Source: a bacterium UBA6154 (GTDB lineage Bacteria > Actinomycetota > Actinomycetes > S36-B12). Taken from it: DNA of 19,856 nt. Within the stretch, counting starts at the first letter, position 1. Each line of letters opens with the position of its first letter. Under the pieces are notes generated by a model. The model ran no database searches. It was not told where the DNA came from and saw nothing but the letters and a program-made list of their open reading frames with translations. The stretch is taken from the NCBI GenBank assembly GCA_002422375.1, contig DIUQ01000018.1, positions 2,162 to 22,017 of the forward strand, read 5' to 3'. Of the stretch, positions 15,870-19,856 are shown piece after piece. The position numbers and the translations under genes were made by a program.

Positions 15870-16846
15870 GCTGCCACCTCCTGCACGTCCACCAGGCGTG
15901 GCCGAATTCGTTCTGCAGCACGGAGGCGCACTGACGCTGCTCGAGGATTCTCCGCAATCTCAACATCCTGTGCCGCTTCGGCGCCCCGAGTTAGCAACTG
16001 TAACTCCGGTTGCGCACTGTCAGGAATGATCGGCATATCGTGCGGAACCTGAGCGGTCGAGCGCTGAATGAAAATCTTCTTGACGATCTTGTCCTCCAAT
16101 GACTGGTAGGACATCACCACAATCCGCCCATGCATGGAGAGTGAGTCAATCGCGCGTGGAATGGCGCGCTCCAAAACATCGAGTTCGGAATTGACCTCGA
16201 TCCTGAGTGCTTGGAAGGTGCGCTTGGCTGGGTTACCGCCCGTTCGCCGAGCCGCTGCTGGAATCGCATCTTTAACGATCTCCACCAGACGAGCGGAATG
16301 AGTGATGGGGGTAACCGCCCGCTCCTTGACTATTCTGTCGACAATTCGCTCCGCGAATTTCTCGTCTCCATATGCTCGCAGAATTCGGACAAGACGCCCC
16401 GGCTCATAAGTATTAATGACTTCCGCTGCCGTGATTCCTTCAGTTTGATCCATACGCATGTCTAGCTCTGAGTCGTAGGAGTAGGAAAAACCACGATCTG
16501 CGTTGTCTAATTGCATGGAAGAGACTCCAAGATCAAAGAGAATGCCATCCACGCTGGCTAAACCATTATCGGCAAGCACCTGAGGTATGCGGTCATAAAT
16601 GGCGTGCACAAGCACCACTCGTTCCGCAAATGGTGACAACCGTGCACGACTAAGTTCGAGCGCCGTTGTATCTCGATCCAGCCCGATCAACCGCATGTTA
16701 GGGAATTGGCGCAGCGCCTGTTCTGCATGTCCTCCGTGCCCGAGTGTGGCGTCGAGAAGAACTGCGTCTGGATGGGATAAAGCTGGAGAAAGCAACGCCA
16801 AAACCCGGTCTCGGAGGACCGGTATATGGCGTTGTGGTGACGTCAT
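15866..16846 (-). CDS. rsmH: 16S rRNA (cytosine(1402)-N(4))-methyltransferase RsmH (MraW)
   Basis: SAM-dependent enzyme that methylates C1402 in the ribosomal decoding centre. The 326-residue protein shows [10 protein letters not shown] at the N-terminus, the SAM loop [29 protein letters not shown] with the following [17 protein letters not shown], then GDEKFAERI and [18 protein letters not shown], all hallmarks of the family. I chose ATG 16846, because homologues begin a few residues before HIPVL. The open frame extends 25 codons further to a TTG at 16921, but that extension is hydrophobic, not family-like, and overlaps a better small ORF in another frame. No strong ribosome site is seen next to this ATG. 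Confidence 0.96.
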   Translation of the reverse strand: MTSPQRHIPVLRDRVLALLSPALSHPDAVLLDATLGHGGHAEQALRQFPNMRLIGLDRDTTALELSRARLSPFAERVVLVHAIYDRIPQVLADNGLASVDGILFDLGVSSMQLDNADRGFSYSYDSELDMRMDQTEGITAAEVINTYEPGRLVRILRAYGDEKFAERIVDRIVKERAVTPITHSARLVEIVKDAIPAAARRTGGNPAKRTFQALRIEVNSELDVLERAIPRAIDSLSMHGRIVVMSYQSLEDKIVKKIFIQRSTAQVPHDMPIIPDSAQPELQLLTRGAEAAQDVEIAENPRAASVRLRAAERIRPRLVDVQEVAA

Positions 16847-16850
16847 GGGG

Positions 16851-16994
16851 TTATGCCCAACTCCCCACGAGAAGCGAGAGGAGATAGACAGAAACACCGG
16901 TAGATATGCCAGCGGCCACAACAGCGGTACCTGTCCGTACTCCTGCTGAGACGTTCCAGCGTCGCAGCTGGAGAAATTGATTCAGCGTTGTCAT
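16851..16994 (-). CDS. Possible small membrane protein of 47 residues between mraZ and rsmH
   Basis: An ATG-to-TAA frame of 48 codons ends 4 bases before the rsmH ATG. The product begins [20 protein letters not shown], a polar and basic start, and continues with a hydrophobic stretch (about 21-46, [13 protein letters not shown] then [14 protein letters not shown]) long enough for one membrane helix. The layout of a basic N-tail, one helix and almost no C-tail is typical of bitopic micropeptides. The ribosome site is weak: GAGGGAAAG lies upstream at awkward spacing. I recognise no family. It could instead be a chance frame, or act as a leader whose translation feeds rsmH. The next frame over is also open and hydrophobic, so openness alone proves little. 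Confidence 0.35.
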   Translation of the reverse strand: MTTLNQFLQLRRWNVSAGVRTGTAVVAAGISTGVSVYLLSLLVGSWA

Positions 16995-17071
16995 TGTTCT
17001 GTCTTTCCCTCGTGGAACACGATTCGCGGTCGGGTTCGAGCTGATGGTTCAGTTGTTGTTACCTGTGTTTA

Positions 17072-17113
17072 GTGCTGTTGGTTCTGTGCTGTTGGTTCGG
17101 TGCTGCTCGTGCC
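17072..17113. repeat. Short tandem repeat, 14-bp unit, about 2.5 copies
   Basis: Two adjacent copies, GTGCTGTTGGTTCT and GTGCTGTTGGTTCG, differ only in the last base. A decayed third follows that shares GTGCTG. On the transcript strand this gives repeated GAACCAACAGCAC. Confidence 0.7.
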
Positions 17114-17131
17114 GTGCGATCAGGTCCCCGC

Positions 17132-17205
17132 CCGCTCGCTCTGCATGTCCTGGCTTCGGGGAAGTGAAGTCAGGGTGCGGAGCGGGTAAGGGCCTGAGCG
17201 AGCGG
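17132..17205. repeat. Perfect 10-bp inverted repeat just after the mraZ stop
   Basis: CCGCTCGCTC at 17132-17141 is the exact reverse complement of GAGCGAGCGG at 17196-17205, with 54 bases between. In the mraZ-rsmH transcript the arms could pair and close a long loop starting 2 bases after the mraZ stop. No T run follows, so this is not an intrinsic terminator. Confidence 0.6.
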
Positions 17206-17207
17206 AA

Positions 17208-17639
17208 CTACATAAACCCCGGGATTACCTCCTCACTGAGATCCGAGAAACCTTCTTCCTGTCCAGCGAGGTAGCTCTCCCAGGCTGGCGCATTCCAAAT
17301 TTCGAGGGTGGTGCCATTTCCAACCACCACCACGTCCCGGTCCACTCCGGCGTATTCCCTCAGGGCCGCGGGAACCATGACGCGTCCCTGCTTATCGGGG
17401 ATTTCATCTGTTGCGCCGGAGAACAGCACCCGCTGGTAGGCCCGAACCGCGGAGTCTGAACGGGATGCCTCGCTCAGTCGAGCGGCGTAGTCAGCAAATT
17501 CGGCGGCCGGCCAGACAATGATCGATCGCTCCTGGCCTTTGGTGAATACCAGCCCCGCGGCCAGCCCCTCGCGGAATTTCGCCGGGAGCACCATGCGGCC
17601 TTTGTCGTCGAGACGGGGGGAATGGGTGCCTAGAAACAT
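17208..17639 (-). CDS. mraZ: Transcriptional regulator MraZ
   Basis: AbrB-like DNA-binding protein that forms a ring-shaped oligomer and in E. coli represses its own dcw promoter. The 143-residue protein has the two tandem SpoVT/AbrB-type half domains: MFLGTHSPRLDDKGRMVLPAKFR at the start and GATDEIPDKQGRVMVPAALREYAG in the second half, each with the DxxGRxxxPxxxR motif. I chose ATG 17639 because the family starts MFLGTH; it has AGGAGG at 17655-17650, 10 bases upstream. A TTG two codons earlier has 4-base spacing and is less likely. It is the first gene of the cluster and has a matching repeat operator upstream. Confidence 0.97.
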   Translation of the reverse strand: MFLGTHSPRLDDKGRMVLPAKFREGLAAGLVFTKGQERSIIVWPAAEFADYAARLSEASRSDSAVRAYQRVLFSGATDEIPDKQGRVMVPAALREYAGVDRDVVVVGNGTTLEIWNAPAWESYLAGQEEGFSDLSEEVIPGFM

Positions 17640-17682
17640 CAGCAACTTCCCTCCTTTTACGCCTCATACGTCACATTGGTCT

Positions 17683-17727
17683 CTCCAAGTAGCGCCACAA
17701 TACTCCATTTCCCTCCACCGTCAACCA
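17683..17727 (-). promoter_or_regulatory. Probable MraZ operator: TGGNN repeats with 10-bp period
   Basis: Read on the minus strand, TGGAG (17717), TGGAG (17707), TGGCG (17697) and TGGAG (17687) start exactly 10 bases apart, each followed by a 5-base spacer. A weaker fifth unit, TGGTT, begins at 17727 in the same register. Characterised MraZ operators are direct repeats of TGGGN with 5-base spacers, so both unit and period agree. The array covers the promoter spacer, the -10 and the start point, so binding there should block transcription. Confidence 0.75.
17697..17724 (-). promoter_or_regulatory. mraZ (dcw cluster) promoter
   Basis: On the minus strand, TTGACG (17724-17719) matches the -35 consensus in five of six places. 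After a 16-bp spacer comes TATTGT (17702-17697) as the -10. Transcription would start near 17690, about 50 bases before the mraZ ATG. It overlaps the TGGNN repeat array, which fits MraZ autorepression. Confidence 0.7.
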
Positions 17728-17821
17728 TTAGGGCCGAATTTTTTGGCCATGTCCTCCACCATCGCGGCTGCTGAACTCGTCGAACCCCCTGATTTCGAGC
17801 CCCAGGACCTAAGGTGAACCC

Positions 17822-18958
17822 GTGACTCGGTCCCCCCTGCGACTGTCGCCCTGGATATTTGGCGCGCTCGCCCTGTCCACCGTGCTCAGCGCCTGCGCGA
17901 GCGGGTCCTCGACAAACTCGGCGGTCACCACTCCCAGTGCCAGCCCCACACCCTCGGCCTCGAGTTCAGCCTCGCCGACATCGAGCCCCAGCCCACAGGC
18001 CACACCGACCCCCACACCCACACCAACGCCCACTTCGCCCCTCACGGGACTCACCCAACTCGCTCCCCAGCCGGTCTTGGTCGTGAAACTGGACAACACC
18101 CGTAATGCGCTCCCCCACGCCGGTTTGACCCTGGCTGACATCGTGTATCTAGAGGAGGTCGAGTACGGAATCACCCGCATTGCAGCTGTCTTCAACTCGA
18201 CCATTCCGGATCGAATCGGCCCGGTGCGCTCGGCTCGAATAACCGACCTCGACCTGTTGAGCCAATACGGGAGTCCGGGTTTCGCTTTTTCTGGTGCCCA
18301 ACGCAAACTGTGGCCGGCCATTGATGCGTCGTCGTTGATTGATTTATCGGCCAATAAGGCACCGAGTGATTATCAGCGGGATGGCTCCCGGAGAGCTCCG
18401 TACAACTATTTCCTCAATGGGCAGGAAGCCGTTGGGGACAACAGTGACATTTCCGTGGATCGCTCTATTGGACTGACTTTCGCTGCAGTGCCTCCGGCAG
18501 GTGGTGTTCCCACTACAGCAGCCGACCTGAAATGGAGTTATGCCAGCGCTCGATTTAAATATGACCCGGGCACGGGACGCTACGCGGTCAATCTCAATGG
18601 CGAGCGGGCAACAGCCGAGGAAGGGGACGGGCGGCAATGGGCCGACACCGTGGTCATCCAATTAGTCAAACAAAATCCATCCGCCTACTTTGATAAGGGT
18701 GGTGGCAATACACCCCACGCGAAGACAATCGGACAGGGTAAAGCCATTGTGTTGCGTGATGGTCTGTCCTATCAAGCCACGTGGTCGCGTGAGTCCGCTG
18801 AATCCGGCACCCTATTTACCAACGAACTAGGTATTCCGTTGTCCTTTAAGCCGGGACAAACCTGGATTGCCCTCTACGACAAATCTCGCGAGGTGAAACT
18901 CAAACCACGGGTGACAGCATCCACATCTCCGAGTGGTTCACCCAGCCCCACCAACTAA
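17822..18958 (+). CDS. DUF3048 domain-containing lipoprotein (YerB-like)
   Basis: The 378-residue protein starts with a lipoprotein signal peptide: basic MTRSPLR, a hydrophobic core, and lipobox VLSAC with C25 as the lipidated residue. A Ser/Thr/Pro linker follows (about 28-72, ending in a run of Thr-Pro pairs), as expected for a surface-anchored protein. The DUF3048 domain follows, with VLVVKLDNTRNALPHAGL, LADIVYLEEVEYGITRIAAVF and IGPVRSARITDLDLL, the usual family signature, and a C-terminal half to about 360. The molecular function is unknown. The start is GTG with AAGGTG (17811-17816) 5 bases upstream. It is transcribed away from mraZ and ends one base from the convergent DUF3293 gene. 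Confidence 0.88.
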   Translation: MTRSPLRLSPWIFGALALSTVLSACASGSSTNSAVTTPSASPTPSASSSASPTSSPSPQATPTPTPTPTPTSPLTGLTQLAPQPVLVVKLDNTRNALPHAGLTLADIVYLEEVEYGITRIAAVFNSTIPDRIGPVRSARITDLDLLSQYGSPGFAFSGAQRKLWPAIDASSLIDLSANKAPSDYQRDGSRRAPYNYFLNGQEAVGDNSDISVDRSIGLTFAAVPPAGGVPTTAADLKWSYASARFKYDPGTGRYAVNLNGERATAEEGDGRQWADTVVIQLVKQNPSAYFDKGGGNTPHAKTIGQGKAIVLRDGLSYQATWSRESAESGTLFTNELGIPLSFKPGQTWIALYDKSREVKLKPRVTASTSPSGSPSPTN

Positions 18959-18959
18959 T

Positions 18960-19388
18960 TCAGGCGCTCATCACCTGTCGCTCACCTGTGGCCAGGTAAT
19001 AGAAAATGGCAAACTGCCCGAATTCCCGAGCGATGTCGCAACCGGTTTCCGCATCCATTCCCCACGCAATGAAACCTGGTTCCCGAAATGATCGATCGGG
19101 AGAGAAGCCATCTGCCTCCCAAATTTCGCAACCATGCTCCATGAGCACGCGCAGTAACCTCTGATTTGCCGCGTCATTGACTTCCGGAGTTGGACGCCAT
19201 TGACCTGGGTTCCAAGCGGTGATCACAACACCACACTCCCCGCGTTCACGTACGGCGTCTGAAGCCAACACCCACGAGGATTCATCTGCACCGCGCTGGC
19301 GCACTTCCACGTGGGCGGATTCATAAATGTCGTGAAGTTCCATTCGAGATGTACTGACACGTTCCACCACTGGTTCCGACGGAGACAT
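18960..19388 (-). CDS. DUF3293 domain-containing protein
   Basis: The 142-residue soluble protein has no signal or membrane segment. The segments GVVITAWNPGQW, NDAANQRLLRVLMEHG, EPGFIAWGMD and IAREFGQFAIFYY match the DUF3293 pattern of an ITAxNP motif, an N...L...L helix and a late FGQ.A.. motif. No biochemical role is established for the family that I know of. The start is ATG 19388; an inner ATG at residue 16 is possible, and no strong ribosome site decides it. It lies 19 bases after the phosphopantetheinyl transferase gene, so the two are probably co-transcribed. Confidence 0.75.
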   Translation of the reverse strand: MSPSEPVVERVSTSRMELHDIYESAHVEVRQRGADESSWVLASDAVRERGECGVVITAWNPGQWRPTPEVNDAANQRLLRVLMEHGCEIWEADGFSPDRSFREPGFIAWGMDAETGCDIAREFGQFAIFYYLATGERQVMSA

Positions 19389-19407
19389 GAGGCAACCCTA
19401 CGGGCAG

Positions 19408-19856
19408 TTACTTCGGCACGGCTATTGCGCAGGTAAGCGGGACGCCTGATTCATGGCGGTACAGGTAGGAAATTTCCCATTGTGTTCGGTGGTCCGGAGC
19501 TGTCGCATCTCGATCCGTCACGACCAGTCGGTCCTCATGAACTGACACCTCCCACCGTTGGAGCGACCCGGCAAGCCCCACCTGCTGTGCTTTGCCGGCA
19601 GCTTCCTTGGCGCACAAGATCTCCAGCAGTCCCCACTGCGGGAGTAGGTCACGTTCAGTCTGCGTGAGCGCGCGGAATAGACGACTGACATCACGATCTG
19701 AACGCTCTAGATCGATTCCTACCGGCGTGGTGGATGCAGCGCCAACCGCGCACTTCCCGGTGTGCGCAATGGAGACAAAAAGGGGTGTCTCTGAGGTACG
19801 GGAGTTCCACACGGGGGCGCCGGAGTCCATGTATTCCAGCATTCCTTGGGAGTCTG
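19408..19856 (-). CDS. 4'-phosphopantetheinyl transferase superfamily protein, N-terminus cut by window end
   Basis: These enzymes move phosphopantetheine from CoA onto a carrier-protein serine. Visible are SIAHTGKCAVGAA (the histidine loop), VGIDLERSDRD with the two acidic Mg-binding residues, a FRALTQTERDLL helix, and LCAKEAAGKA, the KEA..K catalytic helix. The first ATG (19842) would give 144 residues, but the frame is open to the window end (codons for DSQG precede it). Sfp-type proteins normally have a longer N-terminal half, so the true start is probably outside. The size would also allow a short AcpS-like protein starting at 19842, but the spacing of the motifs is Sfp-like. No carrier protein or biosynthetic gene is seen nearby. 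Confidence 0.75.
   Translation of the reverse strand, partial: DSQGMLEYMDSGAPVWNSRTSETPLFVSIAHTGKCAVGAASTTPVGIDLERSDRDVSRLFRALTQTERDLLPQWGLLEILCAKEAAGKAQQVGLAGSLQRWEVSVHEDRLVVTDRDATAPDHRTQWEISYLYRHESGVPLTCAIAVPK

Larger units (their letters stand above)
16995..17207. other. mraZ-rsmH intergenic leader, no recognised gene
   Basis: These 213 bases contain no convincing coding frame on either strand. They hold a tandem repeat near 17072-17113 and a pair of inverted arms at 17132-17141 and 17196-17205, listed separately. A terminator with a T run and a clear -10/-35 pair are both absent, so mraZ and the genes below it could be read as one transcript. Confidence 0.5.

Noticed and set aside
16847..16921. 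N-terminal extension of RsmH from a TTG at 16921
   Set aside because: The extra 25 residues are hydrophobic, not found at the start of RsmH proteins, and homologues begin near the chosen ATG at 16846.
17732..17748. GGCC...GGCC hairpin between mraZ and the DUF3048 gene
   Set aside because: Only four GC pairs plus a wobble and two AT pairs around a 3-base loop; too weak to claim as a terminator or operator.
18001..18035. CCCACA-like short tandem repeat
   Set aside because: It is coding low complexity for the Thr-Pro linker of the lipoprotein, common after lipidated cysteines.
17809..18354. Minus-strand ORF of 181 codons opposite the DUF3048 gene, with Gly/Val repeats
   Set aside because: It is the antisense of the lipoprotein's Thr/Pro linker and domain; the plus strand has a ribosome site, lipobox and family motifs, the minus frame has none.

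Overview
This window is a nearly complete dcw (division and cell wall) cluster from an actinobacterium. It runs on the minus strand in the order mraZ, rsmH, ftsL-like, ftsI (pbpB), murE, murF, mraY, murD, ftsW, murG, murC, ftsQ, ftsZ, pgeF. Four things point to Actinomycetota with a meso-diaminopimelate peptidoglycan: the gene order, an FtsZ that starts in the actinobacterial way and ends in a [14 protein letters not shown] tail, the ftsL/pbpB arrangement, and the DNPR motif in MurE. Base composition is moderate by eye and many starts are GTG. I cannot name the genus.

Region 1-1309 (minus) holds the start of pgeF, cut by the window edge and overlapping the ftsZ stop by one base, and then ftsZ. 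Region 1310-1584 is a divergent intergenic region. It carries a structured ftsZ leader with two strong inverted repeats, an A-tract and candidate promoters. Region 1585-3466 (plus) holds two genes for membrane proteins with bacterial PH domains (bPH2, YdbS/YdbT-like). They sit against the grain between ftsQ and ftsZ, split the usual ftsQ-ftsZ pair, and end in a stop codon palindrome shared with ftsQ.

Region 3463-16846 (minus) is a tightly packed run of eleven genes, mostly with gaps of only a few bases or ATGA/GTGA-type overlaps. It encodes the cytoplasmic steps from UDP-MurNAc to lipid II (MurC, MurD, MurE, MurF, MraY, MurG), the septal synthase (FtsW, FtsI), FtsQ and FtsL, and the 16S rRNA methyltransferase RsmH. 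Region 16847-17207 separates rsmH from mraZ. It holds a possible 47-residue membrane micropeptide, a short tandem repeat and a 10-bp inverted repeat. mraZ (17208-17639) is preceded by a good SigA-type promoter overlapped by four or five TGGNN repeats at exact 10-bp spacing, which matches the known form of an MraZ operator.

Region 17822-18958 (plus) is a DUF3048 (YerB-like) lipoprotein, divergent from mraZ. Region 18960-19856 (minus) holds a DUF3293 protein and the C-terminal part of a 4'-phosphopantetheinyl transferase cut by the window end. I see no RNA genes, insertion sequences, CRISPR arrays or phage genes.
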